Source: Closterium sp. NIES-65
Lineage: Eukaryota > Streptophyta > Zygnematophyceae > Desmidiales > Closteriaceae
DNA length: 64,000 nt
Assembly (NCBI GenBank): GCA_948144175.1
Contig: CANXME010002538.1
Span: 2,013,501 to 2,077,500, forward strand
Direction: 5' to 3'
The translations under genes and the position numbers were made by a program. This document shows, piece after piece, positions 10,601 through 21,851 of this stretch. The notes under the pieces were generated by a model, which ran no database searches, had not been told where the DNA came from, and saw nothing but the letters and a program-made list of their open reading frames with translations. Every line of letters starts with the position of its first letter. Position 1 is the first letter of the stretch.

Positions 10601-13580
10601 AGCTGTTGACTCTGGTGCTGCTAGGGGTGCTGAGCCTTGGGGTACTAAGTCTGGGGTTTCTGAGGCTGGGGGTGCTGAGTCTCGGGGTGCTGAGCCTGGG
10701 GGTGCGGAGCCTGGGGGTGCGGAGCCTGGGGGTACAGAGCTGGGGGGGGCTAAGCCTGGGGGTGCTGAGCCTGGGGGTGCGGAGCCTAGGGATGCTGGAT
10801 CTACTCGTGTGGCTTCTGGCGGTGCTAGGTCTGGGGGCCCTTCGGGTGCTTCGTCTCGGCCAGAGCTACCCTCTCCACAAGAGCTGCGCGAGTGGTTTGC
10901 CCGGCAATGGAGCAGTGCTGCTGAAGCTGGAGGTGCTACTATTGCTGCTGACCCTGGGGTCGGCACTGGAGGTACTGGAGCCCTGGTCCTGGAGGTGCTC
11001 GTAGTGGCCGTATTGGAGCTGCTGGGACGGAGGTGCTGCTAGGGCTGCTGGTGTTGGTGCTACTGGAGGTACTGGAGCCGCTAGTACCGCTGGGGGGATA
11101 GGAGCTATTGGGCCTCGAGGTGCTCCTACCGCTGGAGCTACTGGTGGTGCTGGAGCTTATGGTCCCGCTGGAGTAGGTGCTGCTGGAGCTGCTGGAGCTT
11201 GAGCTGTTGAGGGTGTTGGCGCTGGTGCTTCTGAGGGTGCAGTAGTTGGCGCTGCCGGAGCTGGAGGTGCTATTGGCGCTGGTGCTACCGCTGGGGGTAC
11301 TGGTGCTGTTCTTGCTGTTTCTGGAGGCGCTGCGCGGCCGCAGCTGTACTTCGTTCCACTCCTTGAGCAGATTCTTGGACTTCCGCCTTCTACTGGTCCT
11401 GCTCCTCCCTTAGAGTGTCCACCGCCTGTCCAGTCGCAGTCACAGTAACAGCCCGCCTCCCCCCTACATGCTCCTTCTCCCTACACTCGTCCTACTGGAG
11501 GTCTTGCTGAGCGTCTTGAGCCTGCGTCTCAATCTGCGTCGCCTGTTCGTGCTGCTTGCACTAGTCGTCGTGTTCCGTGTCCGCGTCCTCCTACGGTCCC
11601 AGGCACACACCAGATGGCACTGCCTCCTTCCACTGCTCCTCTTCGTGTCCCGTTGCCGTCTCCTCCAGATTCCTCTCTTCCTGTTCTTGCTGACCCGGAG
11701 TCTGACTCTCTTCGTGCTGCCAGTCCTACTGTCATGCGTCTCCTAGCTACTGTTGTCACTGACCCTTCCTTTGAGTCCACTGCTGCGTCTGCCTTGGTAG
11801 TTGAGCTTGTCGACTTCGTCGCTCGCTGTCGTCTAGACTACGCCGCTAGTCTTGTTGCTGAGTCTAAGTCTCTCCGTCCTCCGTCCGTCGGGGGTGAGTG
11901 TGCTCTTAGCACGCACGTCCTTGAGGACAGGCAGGAGGAGTTCCACTATTTTGCTGCTGCTTTGCCTCATCTCGTGTCCATGCTGATTGCCAGTGAGGGA
12001 GACGCGGATGCACCAGACATCCCGACTCCTCGATCGTACGCTGAGGCGATCAAGGGTCCCTACGCCTCACTGTGGAAGTCAGCCATGGACGCAGGGATGG
12101 CTTCGTGGAAGTCCACAGGCACCTACGTCGACGAGGTTCCCCCACCTGGGGCGAACATCGTCAGTGGCATGTGGATTTTTAGGGTGAAGCGGCCGCCGGG
12201 TTCTCTGCCTGTCTTCGAGGCGTGTTACGTGGCTCGAGGCTTCAATCAGTGGCAGGGAGTTGACTTCTTTCAGACCTTCTCTCCCACCCCGAAGATGACC
12301 ATTCTTCTGGTGCTGCTGCATATCGCCGCTCACCGCGACTACGAGCTTCACTCTCTTGACTACAGCACAGCTTTCTTGCAGGGCAGCCTACACGAGGAGA
12401 TCTGTTTGCGCCTCCCACCTGGCTTCACTGGGTCGTTTCCTCCTGGTACCCAGTGGAGCCTCCGGCGGCCAGTCTACGGTCTCCGCCAGGCGCCCCGTGA
12501 GTGGCACGACACACTGGGGACTACACTTGCGGCTCTTGGGTTTGCTCCTTCTACTGCCGACCCGTCACTGTTTCTGCGCACCGAAACCTCTTTGCTGCTG
12601 TTCTACATCCTCGTGTACGTCGACGACTTGGTCTTTGCCACTGCTGACACTGCTGGACTCGCCCACGTGAAGTCCGAGCTGTAGAAGAGACACACGTTTA
12701 CAGACCTGGGTGAACTACGCAGTTACATTGGCTTGCAGATCACCCGGGACAGAGCACAGCGCACCATTACCCCGACTCTGTTACACATGCTGCAACAGGT
12801 CCTTCAGCGCTTCGACTTCGCGTACTCCTCGCCTCAGGCCACTCCTCTGTCTACTCGCCACTCGCTCTCAGCTCTGCCTTCGGATGAGTCCGTAGAGCCG
12901 AGTGGCCCGTAACCAGAGCTTGTTGGCTGCCTCATGTACCTGATGACCTGCACACGACCTGACCTTGCATACCCTCTTAGCATCTTGGCACGTTATGTTG
13001 CTCCTCGGAGACACCGACCAGAGCACATGGCTGCAGCGAAGAGGGTTTGCGCTACTTCTGCAGTACGTCGGGCATGAGGCTAGTGCTTGGAGGGCGTTGT
13101 TCAGTGGTCCTCACCGGTCACGCAGACGATTCTTGGGTTGACGACCAGGCTATGTAGTGGTCGTCACAGGGTTACACCTTCAGCCTTGGTTCCGGCTCTG
13201 TTTTGTGGCGGTCCACCCGCTTGTCTTTTGTTCTCGGCTCCAGCTGTGAGGGTGAGATCTACGCGAGGGCTATGGCTGCACAGGAGCTACGCTGGCTCAC
13301 CTACCTACTGACTGACCTGGGAGAGCCGCCTCGTTTTGCTCCAGTTCTGTACGTAGACAACAAGGCCATGCACAGACTGGAGCACAGAACGAAGCACATT
13401 GCTCTTCGTTACTTCCTTGCTCGTGAGCTGCAGCAGCATGGTCAGCTGCGCCTTGCTTACGTGGCCTCTCAGGCCAACACTGCTGATATTTTTACTAATG
13501 CACTTCCGCATTGTGATCATCAGCGCTGTTGTACTATGCTAGGTCTTGTGCCTACTTGGCCTCACCTTCTCACTTCTTGA
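7673..13580 (+). pseudogene. Copia B gag-pol, broken by stops, frameshifts and deletions
   Basis: Gag starts at the ATG at 7673 (MAAPNV, then FDAEG). The frame breaks at a TAG at 7934-7936, shifts near 7,980, and runs through the Gly-rich tract to 8,687. It has further TAGs at 8685-8687 and near 8,846 (both CAG-to-TAG) and a deletion of roughly 50 bp near 8,900. Protease is at about 9,150 and reads DSSTS in place of DSGAS. Integrase HMD is lost near 9,810; HSDTCGEF is near 10,005, with a frameshift near 10,050. The GAEPGG hinge is at 10,620-10,800. RT is well preserved from 11614 to 12684 (YVDDL near 12,617), ending at a CAG-to-TAG. RNase H follows to 13580 with a short deletion where copies A, C and D read LALCRE. 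Confidence 0.85.
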
Positions 13581-13761
13581 CCTTGCTTGTACTGTGATCT
13601 ATCTATACCTGCACTTGCTTGTTTACCTTTATATATGATCTTGCATGTGAACTGGCCTTGTGGCCTTGAAGTTGTGCTCGGAATGTGTGGTGACGTTGTG
13701 ATCGATCTTGAGCCTGCTTTGCATTGCTTGACTGGTGTTGTGACCTCTTGTTCTCCCCCAC

Positions 13762-13777
13762 TTTGCCTATGGGGGTT
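13762..13777 (+). other. Polypurine tract region of copia B
   Basis: The motif ttgcctatggggg just before the 3' LTR is shared with C (29,400-29,415), D (60,730-60,743) and, on the minus strand, F. It is the probable plus-strand primer. Confidence 0.6.
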
Positions 13778-13903
13778 TTTCAAACTCATATGCTATAGTC
13801 TGTGTAGGATGTAGTGGGGTAGACAATATGGGGTACAACACTTTTAAGTTTTCCGACTTGTACCCACCTGTTTTTCAGTGCATTCATTCCTCATTTCTTC
13901 TCA
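13778..13903 (+). repeat. 3' LTR of copia B (126 bp)
   Basis: It starts TTTTCAAACTCATATGC, where the near-identical LTR of copia F (49072-49196, minus) starts TGTCAAACTCATATGC, so the terminal TG has mutated to TT. It ends TTCTCA, after which gypsy G1 sequence continues. Confidence 0.75.
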
Positions 13904-16900
13904 GGCGCAAACGGAATGTGATTAGATTGACCTGCTCTTCTACGAGGAAAGGTCCTTAGAAGCGAGGTCGTAACTTGGATGGAAGGTAACCGAGGTTGAG
14001 GTTGCATGTTTCGATTAGCGCATGGTCACCAACCGCAATGGTATGATCACGCCAATGGCAATTGGCCGAGCATTTCTATGAAGATTGTATGTCATGTAGA
14101 CGCTTGTGTGTCCGATCCCAAAGCTGCTGCATTGTGGTAATGAAGTCTTGCGCGGGTTGGACAGTTGTAGGTACTGTCGGCTGTTGTAAAGTTAGTGGAT
14201 GTCGTCCGTAACAGAGGAAGAATGGGGTCTCTCATGGTGCGGCATGTTTTGCATTATTGTAGGCGAACTCCAACATCGACAAGTGCAAGTCTCGCTTGCT
14301 AAATTCGTCCTTGCACGCTGCGTGCAAGAGTTGTTCCACAATTTGGTTCAAGCACTCTATCTACCCATCGGTCTGGGGATGATATGCAGACGACATCGTT
14401 AGGCGAGTCCCCATGAGCGACATGAGCTCTTTCCACAACTTGCTAGTAAACTTGGGGTCCCTGTCGGAGATAGGGGTTGTTGGGATCCCGTGCTATGAGA
14501 TGATGTGTTTGAGGAATAGCTGTGCCGTTTCCTCCGTGCATGCAGTTGTATGTGTCAGAATGAGGTGTCCCATCTTTGAGAATTTGTCGATGACGACCAG
14601 GATGGCGTCATGCCCCGCGTTGGTAGGTGGTAACCCGGTGATGAAATCCAAGCTGACCATTTGCCAAGGCTCTTCCGAGACGGGTAGAGGCTAAAGAAGT
14701 CCTGCATTCTTCTGCTTACTGCCCTTCATCCGCTGGCACGTGTCGCACGAAGTGACGAACTTCTGCACGTCGCCTGCCATGTAAGGCCAGTAGTAGACTT
14801 TCACAATTTCGGCAAGAGTCTTCTTACTCCCGAAGTGTCCAGCGTATAGTATATCGTGGAACTCCTCGAGATTTAGTTGCCGAAGAGGTGGGTAGTTGGG
14901 TACCTATATCTTTGTTGATCCTTTGCGTAGTGCGATGTCGTGGTCCCACTACAACAATTTCTTTTTCTCTGCCAAGGGAATCTCATGATCGATGATATAC
15001 CTGTACGTGAAGAGTCCCTTGAGTAGCAGATTCATCCCCTCAATCTGTATGGCGGCAACGTGTCCAGGCCGGCTCAGTGCATCTGCCTTATTCTTGTGTC
15101 CCGGCTTGTACACGATGTCGTAGTCGAAGTGCGTCTCAAGGAAGTCGATCCACCTGACCTGACGCCTGGAGAGGGTCGGTTGGGTCTTTAGGTACTTCAG
15201 GCTGCAATGGTCAGTGTAGATCTTGGTCTTTCTCCCTTCAAGGTAGCATCGCCATGTCTTGAATGCGGTGATGATCGCTAAGGCCTCTTTGTCATGAATC
15301 GGGTAGTTGAGTTCTGCCCCGTACAATTTTTTGCTAAGGTAAGCGATTGGTTGTAACCCTTTCCCTTGGTCTTGCATCAAGATTGCTCCAACTGCTTGGT
15401 CGCTAGCGTCAGCTTCAATGACATAGTCTTTGTCGCGATCTAGCATAATTAGGACGGGTGCGGACGTGAGTGCGGTCTTCAACTACTCCATGGCTTGCTT
15501 GTGATTCTTCTTTCGCATACTCTGGCATGAATTGATTGTAGTTGTTCACAAAGCCAAGGAATTGCTGGAGTTCCTTCACGTTCTCCGGTGTCTTCCACCT
15601 ACGTATGGCTTCAATCTTCTATGGGTCCACATGTATACCTTGAGCGCTCACCACGTGTCCAAGAAACTGAACTTTCTTCAAGGCGAACTCGCTCTTAGAT
15701 AGCTTGACGTAGAACTTCTCTCGTAGAAGTATCTCGAAGACGCGTCATAGGTGTTCGATGTGCTGCTTCATGTCCCTTGAGTAGATCAGGATGTCGTCCA
15801 GGTACACCACCACGCATTCCTCGAGTAGAGGTCTGAGAATATGGTTCATTTCAGCCTAGAATGTAGCGGGTGCGTTGGTGAGTCCGAACGGCATGACAAG
15901 GTACTCATAGGATTCGTATCGTGTCCGAAACGCCGTCTTATGGATGGAGTTATCCGCCATCCGGATCTGCCAATATCCTGATCTCAAATCGAGTTTTGAG
16001 AATATCGTGGCTCTCTGAAGCTGGTCAAGTAGATCGTCGATCCGTGGAATCGGATACTTGTTCTTCATTGTATGCTTGTTGAGGGCTCGGTAGTCGATGC
16101 ACATGCGTAAGCTTCTGTCAGGTTTTGGCGTGAAAAGCACTGGTGCACCGTATGGTGATGTTGATGGTCGAATGAGTCCTATGTCCAGGAGGTACTCGAT
16201 CTGCTTCTTCAGGTCAGCCAACTCGGTAGGGCTGAGTCGATATGGTGCTCGGAAGGTCGGTTTCGAACCAGGTTCTTTGACAATCTCGCGCTGGTGGGTT
16301 CGGAATGGTGGCAACTAGTCTGGAAGGTCGTCAGGGAGAACGTCTTCAAACTCCTCTAGAAGTTTCTTAATTGCTGGTGGTAGCTCAAGCGTTTTCTTCT
16401 CTCCTTCGTCCTCGTTAGTAACCAGTGCAACAAACCCTGCCATGGTTTGCCTCACGTCCTTCTCGAAGCGTGCGAGATTCTCTTCCGGAATATCTCCCGT
16501 GTTGCTCCAACTCAGAAGTGGAACTCTTCTATCTTTATCGTAGATACTCACCGTGCGGGTGACCCAGATGATCTCAGGGTTGAACTTCTTTAGAAAGTCT
16601 CTTCCAAGGATTAGGTCTAGCCCTTTAATGTTGGTGACGGGTAGGGTCGGTTTCCAACGAAGAGGACCCATCTGCAGGTGTAACGCTGCTTTGCTGTAGA
16701 CTTGTAATTTGCTTCCGTCAACCATCGTAGCTGTGAAGCTTGAAGGCGTGTACTTCTCATTGATACGTTCGAGGGTTGTTTTGTCGCATACTGAATGGGA
16801 TGCTCCACTGTTTACAAGTGCTTGGAGGCGTCGTCCATTGTGGATCACCTCAAGAAAAAGTGGTTGGCGTTGCTCGCTGTACCCGTTGATCATCTCGTTG

Positions 16901-17434
16901 ATTGGATCGTAGGGCATCTCCCATAGCTCTGTGTTTTTCCCTAGGGTGGCAGATGGCCGGTCGTGCCATTCCCTATTGCCATGATTTTTTGTTGTCATCG
17001 TCGACGTGGTTCTCGAGCTCATAGTAGAATTCCCTCGTAGGGTAGATGTTTCAGATGTTGCAGATGCATCTGTAGAGGAGGTTTGAGGTTGTCGCAGCTT
17101 CATGTTGACCTCCAGCTCCCTCTTGAGCTACTTCAGCGCCACCGACTTCTTCCGTGGGGACCGGTTTGTCGACATGAGCTGGTTTTTCTGAGAGAGGACA
17201 ATGTCGTCGTTGGAAGGTCGATCGTCCACGCTCCGTTGTTGGTTCTCCATGCGCAGCAGCTGTAGTTGTCGTACCGGTACATTATTTTTCTTCTGGAGCC
17301 TCTCTCGTGATTTCACCAAGGCCGTAGACCCAGGGGAGTTTTTCCCAAGTAAAGCATCCTTGTATGATGGTTTTAAGGGGTGCTTACTTTTTATAGGGCC
17401 TTTTTGGAGTTGTCAGGGTTCAGCAGGGTCTTGT
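13904..17434 (-). pseudogene. Gypsy G1 pol: protease, RT, RNase H, integrase
   Basis: The gag end/protease block (17103-16315) carries the protease motif as LVNSGASHSVC. The catalytic Asp of D-S/T-G is Asn, so it should be inactive. RT (16314-15856 and on to about 15,700) shows [39 protein letters not shown] and [10 protein letters not shown]. It is broken by a stop near 15,856 and another near 15,750. RNase H and the tether region (15482-14949) show IEADASDQAVGAIL, YTDHCSLKYL and ADALSRPG. Integrase from about 14,940 to 13,904 is shredded by stops but is recognisable by alignment with the better copy in G2 (20954-20094). Confidence 0.83.
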
Positions 17435-17577
17435 TGTCAGAACTAGTCAGCAGTGACAAGATTGAAGATAGGAGTGTTTGCACTAGCAGTAGTTGGTATA
17501 GATATAGGAAACCCTAACTGGATTGTACTCGCTATAGAGTACCCCACTGCACGCTAGACAATAATAGCATTCTTACA
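17435..17577 (-). repeat. 3' LTR of the mini element
   Basis: The plus-strand text runs from tgtcagaactagtcagc to attcttaca. It is about 85-90% identical by eye to 18690-18834. The central block with gtactcgctatagagtacccca also occurs, reworked, in the solo LTR at 22927-23136. Confidence 0.85.
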
Positions 17578-18689
17578 CAACCCCATTGCCAAAGTGGGGT
17601 GTAATCAGTACAATGAGCAGGCATAGCAATAGTTCATAATTATAAGCAAAGCTAGTGGCGATCACAAAGGGCAAGTGAGGAGGAGGAATTGTGAGGGGAG
17701 AGAAAATGGCAGACGACGGATGAAGCTGCAGACACATGGGCAATAGGAGCGCGCACACAGTGGCTACCGGGACAGCGCCTCGGACTACAGGGGTAACAGG
17801 CTCCGCGGCTACGACGAGCGGCAGGAACAACAGACCCACGCGCGATAGGCTCAGCAAGCTCTCTGGGCTACCAGGATAGCGCCCCGGACTACAGGTGCTG
17901 CGGATGAGACGACGGCAACCTCCACGCAACCTCCCCCGACTGTCCCACACCCCTTTCACACACCCCCTGCTACACCCCTAGCTCCACTCCCACGACACCC
18001 CCCTAGCACCACTCCTTCGGCTCCCACACACCCACCCCCCTGATCGGCAGCTGCAGCAGCGGGAGACGGAGGAGGAGGAGGAGTAGGGGACGGCGCACAC
18101 AACCGGCACCCCCACAACCACCAACCTGACACTCCCCACCCCCAAACCCTAAAACGGGTGGCATGGGGTAGGAGTGCGGGGGACGGCGAGGGGGACGGCG
18201 CACGGCCCCAGGACGCCACCACGGGGCACCGAAGGGCCGCGCGCGGCGGGGCAGCGGGGGGGTCGCGCACGACTCCATGGGTGGCGCGCGGGTCCCCGGG
18301 GGCGACACGAGGGTCGATGGGGGTGGCGTGGGAGTCCCTTGATGCGACGCAAGGGTCGACGGGGTGCAGCGCGCGGGTCCAGCAGGGTAGTGCGAGCGCC
18401 GACGGGGGGCGCGCGGGTCCCCTGATGCATCGCGAGGGTCGATGAGGTGCAGCGCGCGGGTCTAGCGGGGTAGCGCGAGCGCCGACAGGGGGCGCGCGCG
18501 GGTCCCCTGAGGCGAAAATCGCCGCACGCCCCAAGCGCACGGCGGGATGAAAAATGTCGCATGCCCCGAGCGCACAGTAGGAAGAAAGGGTCGCGCGCCC
18601 AGGGCGTGCGACAGCAATAGAGCAGCGGAAGCATCGGGTGGGGCCCACCCACAGGATCGACCCACGAGGGTTGACCTGCTCTGATAGCA
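17578..18689 (-). other. Interior of the mini element, no coding capacity recognised
   Basis: This stretch of about 1.1 kb has no gag-pol homology. The part at 18,200-18,500 is rich in gcgcgggtcc/ggcgcgcgcggg units, like a shortened version of the family's GC-rich leaders. Apparent Arg/Pro/Ala-rich ORFs on both strands are compositional. Confidence 0.65.
18675..18689 (-). other. Primer-binding site of the mini element
   Basis: On the minus strand it reads TGCTATCAGAGCAGG directly after the LTR's terminal CA. It differs by one base from the consensus TGGTATCAGAGC over that core. Confidence 0.75.
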
Positions 18690-18834
18690 TGTCAAAACTA
18701 GTCAGCAGAAACAAGAATGAAGAAAGGAGTGTTTGCACTAGCAGCAGTTGGCATACATATAGGAGACCCTAATTGGGTTGTACTCGCTATAGAGTACCCT
18801 ACTGCAGGCTAGACAAGAATAGCATTCTGACACT
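18690..18834 (-). repeat. 5' LTR of the mini element
   Basis: The plus-strand text runs from tgtcaaaactagtcagc to attctgaca. It is paired with 17435-17577 and followed by the CTTGT duplication. Confidence 0.85.
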
Positions 18835-19712
18835 TGTGTCGCGGAGATATTATTTTTCTCGGCGATTTTCCCTGGTAGATTCCATTCGTGGGTTGAGGAA
18901 TTCACTCCATGATCCTCCAATATTCGCATTGAATCTGCTCCAGTACTGCGATCTCGAAGCGCTGCACGTTCGGTTTTCATTTTGTTACAATCGATGAGTC
19001 GATGTCCTGGCTTGCCGCAGAAAGAAGACTCAGATTTGTTCTTCTTTGGTCTTGCCTTTGCGTCGATTGGATCGAGTTCCATTGGGTCGTCGTACGTGGG
19101 GGTACCCAAGCGTCCTCCATGTCGTCTAGCTCGTCCATGAAGTCGTCGTGTTCTGATCGTGGTTACATCGATACTTCATGCTGCCGAAACAACATCGCTG
19201 TAGCTGCTCCAATTTGCGGCCGCAACGTATTTTCGTGTTTCGTTTTTCAGCCCCGCAATGAATGCTCTAATTTTTTCACCTTCCGTGACGTGGGAGATGC
19301 GGTTGAACAACTCCTCTATTTGTTGCGTGTAGTTCGTGACGCTCCCGATTTGTCGATGACGATTCATTTTGTCGCGGGCGATTAGCGCTGCATTAATCGG
19401 CTCAAAACGTTGTAGTAATCCTTCTTGGAACTGCTGCCATGTCGCTTCACCTTGGTTTAATAGACCGCTTCTGCTTATCCATTCAATTGCTGGTCCGCCC
19501 AGTAGTGTTGCTGCAAAATTAATTCTGTTTCTCTCGTGTAATGGTGCTGTCCATCCAATGGCGGCGAAATAAATTTCGATCACCAAAAGCTAGCGCCTAG
19601 CGTCGATTTCCCCATCAAAGGTGTTGGGGGCTCGAATTTCTTGGGCCTGGAGAAATTTCCGCGACTGCTGCGAAGTCTAGATTGATTCTGCTTCTGTCCC
19701 AATTTTCGTCAT
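18835..19712 (-). pseudogene. Gypsy G1 gag
   Basis: The likely start is the ATG at 19712 (MTKIG), with in-frame stops soon after and again just upstream of the capsid block. The capsid-like block (about 19,586-19,176) includes IEIYFAAIGWTAP, GEATWQQFQEGLLQRF and YTQQIEELFNRI, typical of gypsy retrotransposon Gag. Nearer the C-terminus (19109-18835) a zinc-knuckle remnant reads SFCGKPGHRLIDC, in which one of the usual Cys residues is missing. The frame then meets the mini-element insertion at 18834. The same Gag appears in G2 (21,765-21,404) and E2 (35,877-35,287). It is non-functional as it stands. Confidence 0.8.
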
Positions 19713-19764
19713 GGCGCGCGCTTTCACCCAAAGTCGTTAGATCCGCCACGCATCGGTCTTCTTT

Positions 19765-21851
19765 AGAGACCCAGCTGTGCTCAGAAGGATCATAGCCCTT
19801 CCAACGTATGAGAAACTCCAGGGCGCCATGCCGACGACGACGATGTGCAAGCACAGATTCAACCTCGTACTCAAGTTCATCATCCATGAGGACTGGAGTC
19901 AACGGCGGAGGTAGGCGTCCCGTGTACAACTTATTTGGATCCCGATAGGGTTTAAGGAGATGCACGTGGAAGGCGTTATGAATCTTCCAAGTAGCTGGTA
20001 GGCGCAAGCGGAATGTGATTGGAGTGACCTGCTCTTCTGCGAGGAAAGGTCCGCAGAAGCAAGGTCGTAACTTGGATGGAAGGTGACCGAGGTTCAGGTT
20101 GCATGTGTCGAGAAGCACATGGTCACCAACCGTCGATGGCGATCGGCCGAGCGTTTCTGTAAAGACTCTATGTCTTGTAGACGCTTGTGTGTCCGATCCC
20201 AAAGCTGCTGCATTGTGGTAACGAAGTCGTGCGCGGGTTGGACGGCTGCAGGTACTGTCGGCTGTTGTGGAGTTAGTGGATGTCGTTCGTAACAGAGGAA
20301 GAATGGGGTCTCTGTTGCGGCATGCTTTGCATTATTGTAGGCAAACTCCAACACCGGCAAGTGCAAGTCCCACTTGCTAACGTCGTCTTTGCACGCTGCG
20401 CGCAAGAGTTGTTCCACAATCTGGTTCAAACGCTCTGTCTCCCCATCGGTCTGGGGATGATATGCAGATGACATTGCTAGGCTTGTCCCCATGAGTGACA
20501 TGAGCTCTTTCCAGAACTTGCTAATAAACTTGGGTTCCCTATCGGATATAAGGGTTGTCGGTATCCGGTGCTGTGAGATGATGTGTTTGAGGAATAGTTG
20601 TGTCGTTTCCTCCGTGCGTGCAGTTGTATGTGTCGGAATGAAGTGTTCCATCTTTGAGAATTTGTTGATGACGACCAGAATGGCGTCATGCCACGCGTTG
20701 GTAGGTGGTAAACCGGTGATGAAATCCAAGCTGACCACTTGCCAAGGCTGTTCCGGGATGGGTAAAGGCTTAAGAAGTCCTGCTTTCTTCTGCTTACTGC
20801 TCTTCATCCGCTGGCATGTGTCGCACGAAGTGACGAACTTCTGCACCTCGTCCGCCATGTGAGGCCAGTAGTAGACTTTTGCAATCCCGGCACGAGTCTT
20901 GTTACTCCCGAAGTGTCCAGCGTAGAGCACGTCATGGAGTTCTTCGAGAAGCAACTGCCGAATAGACGGGTAGTTGGGTACCCATATCTTTGTTGATCCT
21001 TTGCGTAGTGCGATGTCGTGGTCCTACTACAACAATTACTTTTTCTCTGCCAAGGGAATCTCGGGGTCGAGGGTAAACCCATGCGTGAAGAGTCCCTTGA
21101 GTAGCGGATTCATCCCCTCAATCTATATGACCGCAACGTGTCCAGGTCAGCTCAGCGCGTCCGCCTTATTCTTGTGTCCCGGCTTGTACACGATGTCGTA
21201 GTCGAAGTGCGTCTCAAAGAAGTCAATCCACCTGACGTGTCACCTGGAGAGGGTCGGCTGCGTCTTTAGGTACTTCACGCTACAATGGTCAGTGTAGACT
21301 GTGGTCTTTCTCCCTTCGAGGTAGCATCGCCATGTCTTGAATGCGGTGATGATTGCTAAGGCCTTTTTGTTGTGAATCAGGTAGTTGAGTTCTACCCCGT
21401 GCAACGTATTGTCGTGTTTGGTTTTTCAGCCCCGCAATGAATGCTCTATTTTTTTCACCTTCCGTGACGTGGGGGATGCGGTTGAACAACTCCTCCATTT
21501 GTTGCGTATAGTTCGTGACGCTCCCGATTTGTCGATGACGATGCATTTTGTCGCGGGCGATTAGCGCTGCATTAATCGGCTCAAAACGTTGTAGTAATCC
21601 TTCTCGGAACTGCTGCCACGTCGCTTCACCTTGGTTTAATGGAGCGCTTCTGCTTATCCATTCAGTTGCTGGTCCGTGTAGTAGTGTTGCTGCAAAATTA
21701 ATTCTGTTTCTGTCAAGTGCTGGTGCTGTCCATCCAATGGCGGCAAAATAAATTTTGATCGCCAAAGGCCAGCGCCTAACATCGATTTCCCCATCAAAGG
21801 TGTTGGGGGCTCGAATTTCTTGGGCATAGAGAAATTTTCCCGACTGCTGCC
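19765..21851 (-). pseudogene. Gypsy G2 gag/RNase H/integrase/chromodomain remnant
   Basis: The Gag capsid block (21,765-21,404: WTAPALDRNRINFAATLL, then YTQQMEELFNRIPHV) is fused at about 21,403 to RNase H sequence just before the HDKEALAI region (LNYPIHDKEA in copy G1), with a frame break. Integrase (20954-20094) keeps the HHCC end (CDTCQRMKS), [34 protein letters not shown] and LEFAYNNAKHAAT, so the D, D and E catalytic positions are readable. After a frameshift near 20,100 the C-terminal part and a chromodomain (LEFLIRWKGYDPSEHSW) follow at 20,000-19,770. The ORF then runs on into G1 leader to 19615, a fusion product and not a native tail. Confidence 0.82.

Larger units (their letters stand above)
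7068..13903 (+). mobile_element. Ty1/copia retrotransposon B (leader to 3' LTR)
   Basis: This is a plus-strand copy of the same copia family, with leader 7068-7672, gag-pol 7673-13580, a 3' untranslated stretch, polypurine tract and 3' LTR 13778-13903. The 5' LTR is absent because copia A occupies that end. Immediately after the 3' LTR, at 13904, minus-strand gypsy integrase sequence resumes. It matches 19,990-20,060 and 31,735-31,790, so B sits inside gypsy G1. The coding region has several frameshifts, stops and small deletions, which makes B more decayed than A or D. Confidence 0.85.
17435..18834 (-). mobile_element. Non-coding short LTR retrotransposon (TRIM-like), complete with target duplication
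   Basis: Two direct repeats, 17435-17577 and 18690-18834 (143 and 145 bp), both have TG...CA ends and flank a 1.1-kb GC-rich interior without gag-pol. CTTGT precedes the left repeat (17430-17434) and follows the right one (18835-18839). The intact target ggtcttgtgtcgcgg survives in E2 at about 35,119-35,133. On the minus strand the primer site TGCTATCAGAGCAGG follows the 5' LTR, and a CCCCACTTTGGCAATGGGG tract precedes the 3' LTR. The tract resembles the copia family's CCCACTTTGCCTATGGGG. This suggests a non-autonomous derivative using copia proteins in trans; that last step is inference. Confidence 0.85.
13904..19764 (-). mobile_element. Ty3/gypsy chromovirus-type element G1, split by insertions
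   Basis: This is a minus-strand gypsy element with the order gag, protease, RT, RNase H, integrase. Its segments are 18835-19764 (gag leader and gag) and 13904-17434 (end of gag, protease, RT, RNase H, most of integrase). A mini LTR element (17435-18834) interrupts gag, and copia B cuts the integrase at 13904. The integrase end and chromodomain must lie left of the window. At about 19,764 its 5' leader is fused directly to the chromodomain of the next copy, G2, with no LTR between. Confidence 0.85.

Noticed and set aside
17956..18738. 260-codon minus ORF in the mini element
   Set aside because: Low-complexity Arg/Pro/Ala protein with no family motif; it spans repeats and the LTR border.
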